From Rathayibacter sp. VKM Ac-2856 (GTDB taxonomy: Bacteria; Actinomycetota; Actinomycetes; Actinomycetales; Microbacteriaceae), in NCBI RefSeq assembly GCF_013205055.1, contig NZ_JABMLF010000005.1, positions 62,001-126,000 on the forward strand: a stretch of 64,000 bases of DNA, given 5' to 3'. The notes below the pieces were generated by a model. It was not told the origin of the DNA. It searched no databases and worked only from the letters and a program-made list of their open reading frames with translations. The position numbers were made by a program, and so were the translations under genes. Below are positions 1-8,257 of the stretch, piece by piece (positions within the stretch are counted from its first letter, which is position 1; each line of letters starts with the position of its first letter).

Positions 1-351
1 TCTGCAGCGGCACCCCTCTGGGCGCCGGCGTTCGTCGGAGCGGCATGACGGTCAGGAATCGCACGCGATCCCACGGCAGGGCTTCGCGCCGTGCCGTCGT
101 GTGGAGGGCGTTCGTGCTGGCCACCAGTAGAAGGGCTCCGGGTCTGCCCGATGTCGGCCGTTCTGACATCGCGAACCGGGACTCCACCACCGAGGACCAG
201 CTTCCTGCCGGCCTGCTCCGTGGTTCGAACCCGATGACGACCGGCGGCCGCATCCGGATTCGGAACCGGTTCATGCTATCAGTGCGGGCCCCGATCGGCC
301 AGGAATCGCGGGTCCGCCGCGCGGCTCCGGCCCGGGAGCACCGCCTCGCGA
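1..351. other. Left-edge non-coding stretch
   Basis: No open frame here has a convincing family match, ribosome binding site or domain. The stretch is less GC-rich than the flanking genes. The forward frame opening near 45 reads arginine-rich low-complexity protein and is probably a shadow. It may hold the regulatory region of a gene lying to the left of the window. Confidence 0.4.
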
Positions 352-777
352 CTACCAGATCGTGCCGGCCCCGACGGAGATCGCGGCGAGCATCAGGGCG
401 CCGAGGACGAGTCCGACCACCGCGCGGGTCACGCCCGCGCCACGGCGCGCGCCGCCCTTGACGATCCCGACGACGCCGAAGACGACCGCCAGCAGATCCA
501 GCGGGCCGCCGAGCAGCAGGCCGATGAACAGCGGGATCGGGGTGAGGAGCAGCCCGAGGATCCCGAGGACGAGAGACGCGGTGGCCGCGGCGTTGCCGAC
601 GGCCGGTGCCGCGGGCGCGAGCGGGGCGTGGTGCCCGGTCCAGGCCCGGCCGTCCCAGTAGCGCTGGGTGTTCACCTGACCCGGGTCGGGGTACCAGCCG
701 GGCGGCGGACCCGCGGGGGCGGGACTCCCCCAGAACTCGGCCGGGGACGGCGCCCCGTGCGGCGGGGTCTCAGCCAC
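352..777 (-). CDS. DUF2510/DUF4190-type membrane protein
   Basis: A 141-residue protein. Residues 24-50 form a DUF2510 motif (PPGWYPDP, then RYWDGRAWT), a short domain common at the N-termini of actinobacterial membrane proteins. Two hydrophobic segments follow: about residues 64-100 with a break, and 115-138. The start is GTG at 777, which overlaps the stop of the upstream gene (770-772), so translation is probably coupled. The role is unknown. The architecture places the Trp-rich N-terminal domain in the cytoplasm beside a two- or three-span membrane anchor. The family is clear, the function is not. Confidence 0.75.
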   Translation of the reverse strand: MAETPPHGAPSPAEFWGSPAPAGPPPGWYPDPGQVNTQRYWDGRAWTGHHAPLAPAAPAVGNAAATASLVLGILGLLLTPIPLFIGLLLGGPLDLLAVVFGVVGIVKGGARRGAGVTRAVVGLVLGALMLAAISVGAGTIW

Positions 778-1210
778 GGGTCTCGTGCATGAGCAGCTGG
801 ACCCGCAGGCCGCCCTTGCCCTTCACGATGCGGGCGGGGATGCGCGGCTGCTTGCCGGCCTCGGTGAGGCGGGCGAGCGCCGCCTCGACGACGTTCTCGA
901 GGCCGCGGGGCACGTAGCCGACGAGGTCGCTCGGCCGGTGGTTCGCGAAGAGCCGGACCGGCATCGGCGCGTCGGTGCGCTCCTCCTCGATCGTCCGGCG
1001 CGGGATCACCGCGGTGATCTCCTCCTCGCCGAGGGAGTGCACGCGGGCCAGCTCGTCCTGGTGCGGGAGGGAGTCTGCGATGCCGAGGAGGGTGTCGCCG
1101 CGCTTGGACTTGGGCCGCAGCTCGTAGTCGTAGTCGTCGAGCTTGCCCGAGCCGCGGTCGCCGGCGGGCAGGGGGTCGGAGTCGGAGCGTCCGAACGAGA
1201 AGAGCTTCAT
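770..1210 (-). CDS. Hypothetical protein with HIRAN-like C-terminus
   Basis: A 146-residue soluble protein. The N-terminal half is charged and probably disordered. The C-terminal half contains LVGYVPRGLENVVEAAL followed by a basic IPARIVKGKGGLRVQLLM segment. This resembles the GY(V/L)PR core of HIRAN-type domains, which bind DNA ends or single-stranded DNA in other proteins. I draw that match by eye only. The ATG at 1210 has GGAGG about 3 nt upstream and a CATGAT box 6 nt upstream, so the message could be nearly leaderless. It overlaps the downstream DUF2510 gene by 8 nt. Confidence 0.6.
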   Translation of the reverse strand: MKLFSFGRSDSDPLPAGDRGSGKLDDYDYELRPKSKRGDTLLGIADSLPHQDELARVHSLGEEEITAVIPRRTIEEERTDAPMPVRLFANHRPSDLVGYVPRGLENVVEAALARLTEAGKQPRIPARIVKGKGGLRVQLLMHETRG

Positions 1211-1284
1211 GCCTCCATCATGGAGCGCCGGGGCCGCCCGTGTCGCGGGCCGCGCCCCGTCGCTCCCGGCGTCGGCCGACGGGG

Positions 1285-2535
1285 TCAGACGGCGGAGCGC
1301 AGCATCCGCGCGATCGCGACGAGAACCAGCGCGAGCACCACGGCGACGAAGCCGACCAGCACCGGGACCGCGGGGAGGACGGCGAGCGCCGCTCCGATCA
1401 GGAGCACCGGGACGGCGAGCCCGACGTAGGAGGCGAGGAACATCCCGGCGAGCACCTCGCCGCGGGTCTCGTCGGAGGCGAGGGAGCCCGCGACCCCGAG
1501 GGCGAGGCGGAAGATCAGGCCCACCCCCGCGCCGGCGATCACGCCGCCGCCGATGAAGGCGGGCAGCACCACGGCGAGGGCACCCCAGGCGACCAGGGCG
1601 AGCCCGACGGTGAGGGCCGCGGCCGCGAGGATCAGCGCGCGGCGGACGGGCAGGCGTGCGGCGGTCAGCTGCGCGACGGCTCCCGCCGCGAAGACGCCGA
1701 ACGAGACGACCCCGGCGAGCAGGTGCGAGGTCTCGCCGAAGCGGCCGGCGAGGAAGGTCGGCGCGAGCGAGGTGAAGAGGCCGAAGACGGCGAAGCCGGC
1801 GAACGCGCCGACCGCGGCCGAGAGGAAGGTACCGCGCGAGGCGGCGGGCACGGCGAGCCGCTGCGGCCGGTAGGCGGGCAGCTCCTCGCGGCGCTCCACG
1901 GTCTCGGGGACGAGGGCGACCGCGATCCCGAGGACGACCAGCAGCACGAGGAACACCTCGTAGGGCACGACCAGCGGGCGGTCGACCGTCACCGCGAGGA
2001 TGCCGCCGATCAGCGGGCCGAGCGCGAGACCGCCGACGTTGACCAGGGTCGAGACGGCGCGGGAGGCGCCGGGGCCCTCCTCGGGCCGGGCGATCGCACG
2101 GAGCTCGGAGAGGTGGGCGGTCGCGGTCGCGGTGAGCGCTCCGACGCCGATGCCGGTGAGCAGGCGGGCGACGATGAGGCCGGGCACGTCGGGCCAGAGC
2201 AGGAAGACGATGCTCGCGAGCACCTCGACGAGGATCGAGGCGAGCAGGATCCGCCGCCGGCCGAGCCAGTCGCTGACGTGGCCGGCGAGGAAGAGGCTGG
2301 CGACCACTCCCACGGCGTAGGCCGCGAAGATCACCGTGACGACGAAGGCGGGGAAGCCGTCGCGCTGCTGGTAGATCGCGTACAGCGGGGTCGGCACGGT
2401 CGAGAAGGCCATCACGGAGAGGAAGGCGAGCGCGATCACCCAGAAGCCCAGGTGGTGCCCGAGCTCGGGGCGGCGCGCGGAGGCGGACGTGGTGCGGGCG
2501 GCGGAGCGCTCGGCGGGGGTTCCGGTGGTCGGCAT
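1285..2535 (-). CDS. MFS transporter, drug-efflux (DHA1-like) type
   Basis: About 416 residues with roughly 12 hydrophobic segments. The first loop after TM2 carries GHVSDWLGRRRILLAS, the classic MFS motif A, so this is a proton-driven cytoplasmic-membrane transporter, most likely an exporter. The substrate is unknown. I chose ATG 2535 because a GGAGGAG box lies 12 nt upstream. An in-frame TTG at 2571 would add 12 polar residues and lacks a good site. The gene is divergent from a LysR-family regulator across a short shared promoter region, a common arrangement in which the regulator controls the exporter. Confidence 0.85.
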   Translation of the reverse strand: MPTTGTPAERSAARTTSASARRPELGHHLGFWVIALAFLSVMAFSTVPTPLYAIYQQRDGFPAFVVTVIFAAYAVGVVASLFLAGHVSDWLGRRRILLASILVEVLASIVFLLWPDVPGLIVARLLTGIGVGALTATATAHLSELRAIARPEEGPGASRAVSTLVNVGGLALGPLIGGILAVTVDRPLVVPYEVFLVLLVVLGIAVALVPETVERREELPAYRPQRLAVPAASRGTFLSAAVGAFAGFAVFGLFTSLAPTFLAGRFGETSHLLAGVVSFGVFAAGAVAQLTAARLPVRRALILAAAALTVGLALVAWGALAVVLPAFIGGGVIAGAGVGLIFRLALGVAGSLASDETRGEVLAGMFLASYVGLAVPVLLIGAALAVLPAVPVLVGFVAVVLALVLVAIARMLRSAV

Positions 2536-2592
2536 GCGCCCAGAGTGCTCCTCCGGATCGTCCACGTCCAACGGAGGATCCTGGACTCATTG

Positions 2593-2616
2593 ATCGGACC
2601 CGATGGATAATGCCGC
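2593..2616 (+). promoter_or_regulatory. Promoter and small palindrome before the LysR gene
   Basis: GATAAT at 2606-2611 is a strong -10 box only 5 nt before the ATG at 2617, implying a leaderless message. The palindrome ATCGG-AC-CCGAT at 2593-2604 abuts it and could be a regulator site in the divergent region. Confidence 0.5.
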
Positions 2617-3501
2617 ATGGACGATCGCCAGCTCGCCGCCTTCGTCGCCGTCGCGGAGGAGCTCAGCTTCACCCGCGCGGCGGCCCGCCTCTACGTCGTC
2701 CAGTCGACGCTGTCCGCCACCGTCCGCGCGCTCGAGCAGGACCTGGGCGCTGCGCTGTTCACCCGGTCGACCCGGCGCGTGGCGCTGACCGCGGTGGGCG
2801 AGGCGCTGCTGCCCTCGGCCCGCGCCGCGATCGACAGCCTCGACCGGATGCGCTCGCTCGCGGCGGAGGACGCCGCAGGGCTGCGCGGGCGGGTCCGCGT
2901 CGGCACCTTCTCCGCGCTGGACATCCTCGATCTGCCCGGCGCGCTCGGCGTCTTCCGGCGCCGGCACCCGCTGGTGGATCTGCTCCTGCGCACCTCGCCG
3001 AGCGGATCGACTGGGCTCGCGGAGGATCTGCGGCGCGGCCGGCTCGACCTGGCGCTGCTCGCGCTCCCGGTCGCCGAGCTGGACGATCTCGCGGTGACGA
3101 CCGTCGTCCGCGACGGCTACGTCCTGCTGGTCGAGAGCACGGACCCGCTGGCCCGGCTCGAGCGGCCGGCGCCCGGCGACCTCGAGGGCGCCGCCTTCAT
3201 CGACACGCCGGTCGGCTTCGGCAACCGGGTCAGCGTCGACCGGGCCTTCCGCGCGGCCGGCGCGGCGCGGCGGGTCGCGACCGAGGTCGCCGACCTCCCC
3301 GCCATCCCCCGCTTCGTCCAGGCCGGACTCGGCCCGGCGGTGGTGCCCCGCGCGGGGATCGCACCGCTCGAGGGCGTGACCGCGATCGACCTCGACTGGC
3401 CGGGGCTCGTCTGGGAGGTCTCGGTCTGCAGCGCACCGCACGCCTCGGCGGCGGTGCAGGCGCTCACGGCGCTGCTGGCGGAGCGGGTGGACGCGGTCTG
3501 A
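2617..3501 (+). CDS. LysR-family transcriptional regulator
   Basis: 294 residues, the normal LysR length. The winged HTH is at residues 1-60 (DDRQLAAFVAVAEELSFTRAA, then STLSATVRALEQDLGAALFTR) and the periplasmic-binding-fold effector domain at about 90-290. It starts at ATG 2617, right after a GATAAT -10 box, so the transcript is probably leaderless. It is divergent from the MFS exporter and is the likely regulator of both promoters. Its effector cannot be deduced. The stop lies 15 nt from the stop of the convergent anti-sigma gene. Confidence 0.9.
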   Translation: MDDRQLAAFVAVAEELSFTRAAARLYVVQSTLSATVRALEQDLGAALFTRSTRRVALTAVGEALLPSARAAIDSLDRMRSLAAEDAAGLRGRVRVGTFSALDILDLPGALGVFRRRHPLVDLLLRTSPSGSTGLAEDLRRGRLDLALLALPVAELDDLAVTTVVRDGYVLLVESTDPLARLERPAPGDLEGAAFIDTPVGFGNRVSVDRAFRAAGAARRVATEVADLPAIPRFVQAGLGPAVVPRAGIAPLEGVTAIDLDWPGLVWEVSVCSAPHASAAVQALTALLAERVDAV

Positions 3502-3516
3502 CCCGCGGCCCTCCGC

Positions 3517-4248
3517 TCAGCCCTCGCGCAGCGGTCCGCGGACGATCGAGTCGCCGGAGTGCTCCGGGTCGCCGTCGTCGGGCTCCTGGGAGATGTCGAC
3601 GAGCGAGTACTCGGCCAGGTCGATGCCCGCCGGGACGGTGAAGCGGCCGTCCGCTCCGTCCAGCACGCCGAGGCCCACGAGCCCGGTCGCGTCGTCCGCG
3701 ATCAGCCAGACCTCGCGATAGGTGTCGGCCGCGCCCTCCGCATCGAGGTGCACCACGAGCTCGCGCTCGCCGTCGGCGTCCTCGAGCTCGGCACTGCCGC
3801 TCGCCCCCTGCCAGGCGGGGAAGGCCTCGAGATCGGCGCGGGCGACCACGACCGCGTCGGTGCCCCGCGACGCCTGCAGCCAGACGCCGCCGACGACTCC
3901 GACCACGAGGGCAGCGAGCCCGACCAGCGCGGCGGGGAGCAGCCGGCGCGAGCGCGGGCGGCGGCGGGAGGGCCGATGGCGCCCGACCGGCAGCGCGGTC
4001 ACCGGGGCGACGGGAGCGGCGGTCCCCGGCGCGCCGAGCGCGAGCTCGCCGCGGATCCGGTCCCAGACCTCGGCCGGCGGTGCCTCGAGGGTCAGCGAGC
4101 GGCTCTGCCGGCCGAGACCGGCGGCATGGCCGAGCTCGACCAGCTGCTGAGCGCACTCCGGGCACTCGTCGAGGTGGGCGGCGGCGTCGGCGGAGCCGGC
4201 CTCGCCGAGGGCGAGGAGGGCGAGCTCGTCGGGATCGAGGTGGGTCAT
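3517..4248 (-). CDS. rskA: Anti-sigma factor, RskA-like zinc-associated
   Basis: 243 residues. The cytoplasmic N-terminus carries the HxxxCxxC zinc-associated anti-sigma motif (HLDECPEC, about residues 26-33). One membrane segment lies around residues 104-125 (LLPAALVGLAALVVGVVGGVWL). The extracytoplasmic C-terminal domain resembles RskA (LVVHLDAEGAADTYREVWLI, then LGVLDGADGRFTVP). It starts within the stop of the sigma gene (ATGA overlap), so the two are made together. By family it binds the ECF sigma factor at the membrane and is inactivated by regulated proteolysis. Confidence 0.9.
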   Translation of the reverse strand: MTHLDPDELALLALGEAGSADAAAHLDECPECAQQLVELGHAAGLGRQSRSLTLEAPPAEVWDRIRGELALGAPGTAAPVAPVTALPVGRHRPSRRRPRSRRLLPAALVGLAALVVGVVGGVWLQASRGTDAVVVARADLEAFPAWQGASGSAELEDADGERELVVHLDAEGAADTYREVWLIADDATGLVGLGVLDGADGRFTVPAGIDLAEYSLVDISQEPDDGDPEHSGDSIVRGPLREG

Positions 4249-4895
4249 GTGCTGCTCACCTCCAATCGGGAGCGGAGTCTGTCGAGACTGCGGCGGATGT
4301 GGCTCTTGACGGTGCCGAGCGGGAGTCCGGTGCGCTCGGCGATCTCGGTGTGCGTCAGGTCGTCGTAGAAGGCGAGGCTCATCACCCGCCGGGGAACGGG
4401 GTCGAGGCGGGCCAGCTCGTCGGCGACGAGCACGCGCTCCTCCAGATCCACCGGCGCCGCACCCTCGTCCACCGGGGCGACGGCGACCAGCGCCGCGGTG
4501 AGCCGGCGCTCCCGCGCCCGGTTCTCGTGGGCGTCCGCGATGCGCTTGCGCGAGATCCCGACGAGCCAGGCGCCCAGAGCGGCGCGACCGGGATCGAACC
4601 CCGCCCGACCCGTCCAGGCCGAGACGAACACCCGCTGGACCACGTCCTCCGCGTCGCCGCGATCGCCGAGCGAGCGCAGCGCGAGGGTGAAGACGAGCGG
4701 CGACCAGCGGGAGTAGGCCTCGGAGAGCGCCGACTCCTCCCCCGCCGCGAACCGGAGTCCGAGGCGCTGCACGAGGGCGCGCTCGTCACCGGCCTCGTCG
4801 TCGGGCTCGCGGGTCTGGGCGTCGCTCAGGGGGGTCCTCCTGGACTGGGGGCCGCGCCGGGGCGGAGGAGCCGGCGGCGCTGCGGTGGTGCTCAT
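4245..4895 (-). CDS. sigK: ECF sigma factor, SigK-like
   Basis: 216 residues. Region 2 is visible as AYSRWSPLVFTLALRSLGDRGDAEDVVQRVFVSAW (split here across its helices). Region 4 is LTHTEIAERTGLPLGTVKSHIRRSL with an HTH near the C-terminus. It carries an N-terminal extension of about 40 residues, rich in proline and charged residues. ATG 4895 is taken as start. It is co-transcribed with the downstream RskA-like anti-sigma factor (4-nt overlap). The sortase and DUF4397 genes upstream on the same strand suggest that this sigma factor controls a cell-surface regulon. Calling it SigK is by architecture only. Confidence 0.88.
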   Translation of the reverse strand: MSTTAAPPAPPPRRGPQSRRTPLSDAQTREPDDEAGDERALVQRLGLRFAAGEESALSEAYSRWSPLVFTLALRSLGDRGDAEDVVQRVFVSAWTGRAGFDPGRAALGAWLVGISRKRIADAHENRARERRLTAALVAVAPVDEGAAPVDLEERVLVADELARLDPVPRRVMSLAFYDDLTHTEIAERTGLPLGTVKSHIRRSLDRLRSRLEVSST

Positions 4896-4954
4896 GCTAC
4901 GGCCCGCTCTCGGCGGGAGGGCGGAGGGGGCCGATCGGAGTCATCGTCGGGCGG

Positions 4955-5647
4955 TCAGGGCGAGGGGGTCGCGGTGACGACCACGTTGCTCAGGTAGTGC
5001 CGGGTCTCGTAGTCGAAGTCGCCGCCGCAGGTGATCAGGACGAGCCGCGGGGCGCCGTCCTGCACGAAGACCGTCGAGAGGTCGACGGTGGTCTTCTCCG
5101 TCGTCTCCACGGTGTCGACCGTGTAGACGCGCTGCACGCCGTCCTCGCCGGTCAGCCCGATCCGCTGGCCTGGCTGCGCCTTCTTCAGCTCTGCGAACGG
5201 GCCGAGCCCGTAGGTGAGCGAGTCGACATGTGCGGCGATGACCGTGGTGCCCTCCGCCGCGTCGAGTCCGCGGCCGAAGCGGTACCAGCCGGCCACGTCG
5301 GTGTCGGGGACCAGCTCCATCGTGCCGTCGTCGGCGACGCCGACCGGCTGCACGGGCATGTCGATCGGGAGACCGTCGACCACGAGCCGCGTCGGTGCGA
5401 GGACGACCGGGGCCGGGGTCGCGCCCAGTCGCGCGTCGGCGACGGGGACGTCCGGGACCGCGGGCGCGGCCGCTGCGTCGGGAGTGCTGGAGGGGATCGC
5501 GGTCGGCGTCGACGTCTGGACCGGCGAGCTCGCGTCAGGGGCGGGCACGACCCCGACCGCCTGTGCCGAGCATCCGCCGAGGCCGACGCCGACCGCGATC
5601 ACGCCGACCACGAGGAGGGCGCGCGGCCGGGTGGGGATCCTGCGCAT
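4955..5647 (-). CDS. Class F sortase with a lipobox signal peptide
   Basis: 230 residues. The sortase fold has catalytic His in IAAHVDS (about residue 139), catalytic Cys in LVLITCGG (about 208) and an Arg in YETRHYL (about 217). This is the order and spacing of class F sortases of actinobacteria. The N-terminus MRRIPTRPRALLVVGVIAVG leads into VGLGGC, so Cys26 looks like a lipobox cysteine. A Ser/Thr/Pro/Ala linker (residues 36-75) precedes the catalytic domain. It acts outside the membrane. It sits between the DUF4397 surface protein and the sigma/anti-sigma pair, and is presumably in the same regulon. Confidence 0.85.
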   Translation of the reverse strand: MRRIPTRPRALLVVGVIAVGVGLGGCSAQAVGVVPAPDASSPVQTSTPTAIPSSTPDAAAAPAVPDVPVADARLGATPAPVVLAPTRLVVDGLPIDMPVQPVGVADDGTMELVPDTDVAGWYRFGRGLDAAEGTTVIAAHVDSLTYGLGPFAELKKAQPGQRIGLTGEDGVQRVYTVDTVETTEKTTVDLSTVFVQDGAPRLVLITCGGDFDYETRHYLSNVVVTATPSP

Positions 5648-5747
5648 CGCGTCCTCCTTCGTCGTGGTCGGCGGCCGGCCCGGGTGCGGGGCACGCCGGG
5701 CCGGCGGTCTTCAGTGCCGGTCGGGGACCGGCGGTCGTCCTCGTCGG

Positions 5748-6593
5748 TCAGCGACCGGCGACGGCCTTCCGGCGGCCGACCAGCGCGGCGCCGATGAGCG
5801 CCAGCGAGGCGAGCGCGGCTGCGCCCCACCAGCCGGCGGCGGCGTCGGTGCGGTTGTCGGCCGCGAGGCCGGCCTCACCGGCGGGCACGCCCGACGGCGA
5901 GGAGTGCAGTCCGCCGATGGTCTGCGTCGCGAGGGCGAGGTTGCCCTTCTCCAGGCTGCCCCAGGCGTAGACGATCGTGTTGACGCCCTCCTGGACCTGG
6001 ACGTCGGCCGGGCCGATGACCGGGGCGGTGGTGCCGGTCGCGGCGACCACGGTCGAGATCGTGGCCGGCGCGAGGTTCAGGACGCCCTCGTTCGGGTTGG
6101 TCACGTTCGTCAGCACGGGCGAGCCGCCCGCGAGGATGTCGACGGCCGGCGCCGCGGCGATGTGGCGGACCGTCAGGCGACCCTCGCCCGCCGCGGTGGC
6201 GGAGATGTCGTTCGGGAACAGCGTGGCGGTGGGGGTGTTGTCGGGCTTCAGGTGCGCGGCGACGGTGTAGCTCTTGCCGGCCTCGAGGGAGAGGTCGACC
6301 GGGCCGATGACCGGGGCGCTCGCGTCCGCGGCGTCGGCGGCGGTGATCGCGACGGTGTAGGTGCCGGTGGGGAGATCCAGCGGGCCGGCCAGGGCGCCGG
6401 GCGCGAAGTCGTCGAGCGTCAGTGCTCCGTTGACGTACACGTCGACCGGGGTGTCGGGGACCGCGTGCAGCACGTAGAGGTCGGCCGAGTCGGCGTCGGC
6501 GGCGCTCGCGGGGGCGGCGGCGAGACCGGCGACGGCGAGGGTGCCGAGGCAGGCTCCGGCGAGCAGGCGGCGGGAGAGGCGGGAGGTGGTCAC
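5748..6593 (-). CDS. Secreted DUF4397 protein with C-terminal membrane anchor
   Basis: 281 residues. A Sec signal peptide ends at APASA (about residue 31). Two DUF4397 modules follow; each holds APVIGP(V/A)D at the end of a beta-rich block (residues 35-115 and 120-210). A linker, a hydrophobic segment (about 256-271) and the tail GRRKAVAGR resemble a cell-wall sorting signal, but no LPXTG is present before the membrane segment. GTG 6593 is preceded by AGAGGAA. It is first in the leftward group with sortase, sigma and anti-sigma genes. It is probably a surface-displayed adhesion or envelope protein. Confidence 0.85.
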   Translation of the reverse strand: MTTSRLSRRLLAGACLGTLAVAGLAAAPASAADADSADLYVLHAVPDTPVDVYVNGALTLDDFAPGALAGPLDLPTGTYTVAITAADAADASAPVIGPVDLSLEAGKSYTVAAHLKPDNTPTATLFPNDISATAAGEGRLTVRHIAAAPAVDILAGGSPVLTNVTNPNEGVLNLAPATISTVVAATGTTAPVIGPADVQVQEGVNTIVYAWGSLEKGNLALATQTIGGLHSSPSGVPAGEAGLAADNRTDAAAGWWGAAALASLALIGAALVGRRKAVAGR

Positions 6594-6699
6594 GGTGTTC
6601 CTCTTTCACGATGGGACCCGCGGGCGGGTCGGTGGGTTCTCGAGAAGGGCCTTCACCACTACTTCCGTCCGAGGAGCCTGGGCGGATGCACCGTTCCGG

Positions 6700-6734
6700 A
6701 GAATTCTCGAAGGAATTCTGCGCATCGGATGCGC
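6700..6734. promoter_or_regulatory. Two adjacent inverted repeats in a divergent promoter region
   Basis: AGAATTC-tcgaag-GAATTCT (6700-6719) is followed at once by GCGCAT-cgg-ATGCGC (6720-6734). Both are perfect, AT-richer than the surroundings, and lie between the divergent DUF4397 and membrane-protein genes. They are candidate operator sites. Confidence 0.45.
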
Positions 6735-6798
6735 CTTCGCACATCCGCCCTGGTCAGCGGCCCGATCCGGGTCTAGCCTCCGAGCAGAGGGAGTCCGC

Positions 6799-7728
6799 AT
6801 GGTGCGTCGAGGCACGGTGGCGTCCGCGCTCGACGCGGCGCGGCGGGGTGGAGCGCGGCCCGGCGACCGCTCCCCGGCCGCGGTCCGCGGCAGCGCCGTG
6901 CGCGGGGGCCGACTGGGAGCGATCGCCGCCTGCGTCGGCGCGGTCGCCGTGCTCGCCCTCGCCCTCGGCGCGCTCGCCCCGCTCGCCGGTCTGCCGTCCG
7001 CGGCGAGCGGCGCCTCCGGACCCTGCGACGAGCCGCGCGAGCTGCTGGTCGCCTCCTCGGTGCTCGACGGGAGGGGCGAGGCCCTGGCCGGTCACCTGCT
7101 CGCCTGCACGGACGAGGACCGCCGGAGCCTGATGATCCACAACGGCACTCCCGTCGTCTGGCTGCTGAGCGGTCCGGGCGTGCGCGGGGTCGTCAGCCAG
7201 AGCGACCCGCGCCGCGACGCCGGGGTCACCGGACTGCTCAGCGCGTACTCCGCCAGGATCGGGCGCGGCCTGGTGGCCCCTCCGGGGGCGTCCGCCGCGA
7301 TCTCGGCGGGACCGGGGCGGCTCGCTCCGCGGCCCGACAGGGAGGCGACGCGGCTCTTCCTCGCGCTGACGGCGATCATCGGCGCCCAGGATCAGGTGCG
7401 GGCCGACGAGCCGCAGCGGGCCCCGCGCAGCGTCGTGCGGACCGCGGCCCTGACCTGCGCGCTCGCGCTGGTGCGGGACGGCGCCTCTCCCGCGGCACCG
7501 GCGTCGATCGCCCGCGCGTCCGAGGAGCCGGCCTGCGCGGACGCCTGGGCGCGGGCGCAGGGCGTCGCGCTCGGGGACGGCTGGATCCTCCCGCCTCTCG
7601 CGCAGGCTCTGGCACTGCCCGGCCGGCCGGAGCTCGACGCGGCGCTCGCCCGCGCCGCGGACGACTGGTTCGCCGCGTCCGCCGGCTACTCCTGGGGCGG
7701 GATCGAGCGGCCGGAGCGGCTGGACTGA
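6799..7728 (+). CDS. Single-span membrane protein of unknown function
   Basis: 309 residues. There is a basic cytoplasmic N-terminus and one membrane segment at about residues 42-65 (LGAIAACVGAVAVLALALGA). An extracytoplasmic domain follows with four cysteines (in GPCDEP, LACTDED, LTCALA and PACADAW), which could form two disulfides. ATG 6799 has GAGGGAG 5-6 nt upstream. I recognise no family. It is divergent from the DUF4397 gene and faces rpsO across a strong bidirectional hairpin. Confidence 0.65.
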   Translation: MVRRGTVASALDAARRGGARPGDRSPAAVRGSAVRGGRLGAIAACVGAVAVLALALGALAPLAGLPSAASGASGPCDEPRELLVASSVLDGRGEALAGHLLACTDEDRRSLMIHNGTPVVWLLSGPGVRGVVSQSDPRRDAGVTGLLSAYSARIGRGLVAPPGASAAISAGPGRLAPRPDREATRLFLALTAIIGAQDQVRADEPQRAPRSVVRTAALTCALALVRDGASPAAPASIARASEEPACADAWARAQGVALGDGWILPPLAQALALPGRPELDAALARAADDWFAASAGYSWGGIERPERLD

Positions 7729-7748
7729 GCGGGCGCCCCGGGAACGCG

Positions 7749-7784
7749 GAACGGGCCGCCCTCCCAGAGGAGAGCGGCCCGTTC
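7749..7784. terminator. Bidirectional hairpin terminator
   Basis: A perfect 11-bp stem (GAACGGGCCGC at 7749-7759 pairing with 7774-7784) with a 14-nt loop lies between the convergent ends of the 6799 gene and rpsO. There is no long T-tract, as is usual in high-GC actinobacteria. Confidence 0.7.
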
Positions 7785-7845
7785 GGAAGAAGATCGCGGT
7801 GTCATCGAGACCCGCGCTCGACCCGGAGAGGGAGGAGCGAGAGGA

Positions 7846-8115
7846 CTATCGACGGAGGCCGAGACGCTCGATCAGCGAGCGGTAGCGGCTGATGTCCACG
7901 TCCGACAGGTAGCCGAGGAGTCGACGGCGCTGACCCACGAGCAGCAGCAGACCACGACGCGAGTGGTGGTCGTGCTTGTGCTCCTTGAGGTGCTCGGTGA
8001 GGTCCTTGATCCGCTTGGTCAGGACGGCCACCTGCACCTCGGGGGATCCGGTGTCACCGGGGTGGGTCGCGTACTCTTCGATGATCGCCTTCTTGACGTC
8101 TGCTTCGAGTGCCAT
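7846..8115 (-). CDS. rpsO: 30S ribosomal protein S15
   Basis: 89 residues, the exact usual S15 length. It contains the conserved [11 protein letters not shown] block and the [23 protein letters not shown]-binding region. It binds 16S rRNA early in small-subunit assembly. ATG 8115 is preceded by GAGAGGGG, and a TAAGCT box at 8205-8210 suggests an 80-90-nt leader. In many bacteria pnp follows rpsO, but here the next gene downstream is convergent and unrelated. Confidence 0.98.
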   Translation of the reverse strand: MALEADVKKAIIEEYATHPGDTGSPEVQVAVLTKRIKDLTEHLKEHKHDHHSRRGLLLLVGQRRRLLGYLSDVDISRYRSLIERLGLRR

Positions 8116-8181
8116 GGATGGGATCCCCTCTCTCTCGTTGCGCGGTGCCCTGCGCCTGATGCGTGGGCTCTCTTGATCCGC

Positions 8182-8210
8182 GGCCGTTGGACGGCAACCT
8201 CAGGAGCTTA
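8182..8210 (-). promoter_or_regulatory. rpsO promoter and leader hairpin
   Basis: TAAGCT (reverse strand, 8205-8210) fits a -10 box. The leader that follows contains a small GCCGT-tgg-ACGGC hairpin (8183-8195). S15 represses its own mRNA through leader structures in several bacteria. Whether this hairpin does so is open. Confidence 0.35.
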
Positions 8211-8257
8211 CCAGAGTGCGGGGGCCTGCGGAGGAGCGGGTCGAGTGCCGAAGCGGG

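Noticed and set aside
200-245. Possible tRNA from a GGTTCGAACCC T-loop-like sequence
   Set aside because: The T stem does not pair beyond three bases, and no anticodon or acceptor arm can be formed around it.
1240-2610. Long forward reading frame opposite the MFS gene
   Set aside because: It reads charged low-complexity Glu/Gly/Arg protein, typical of antisense frames in high-GC DNA. The reverse frame encodes a complete MFS transporter.
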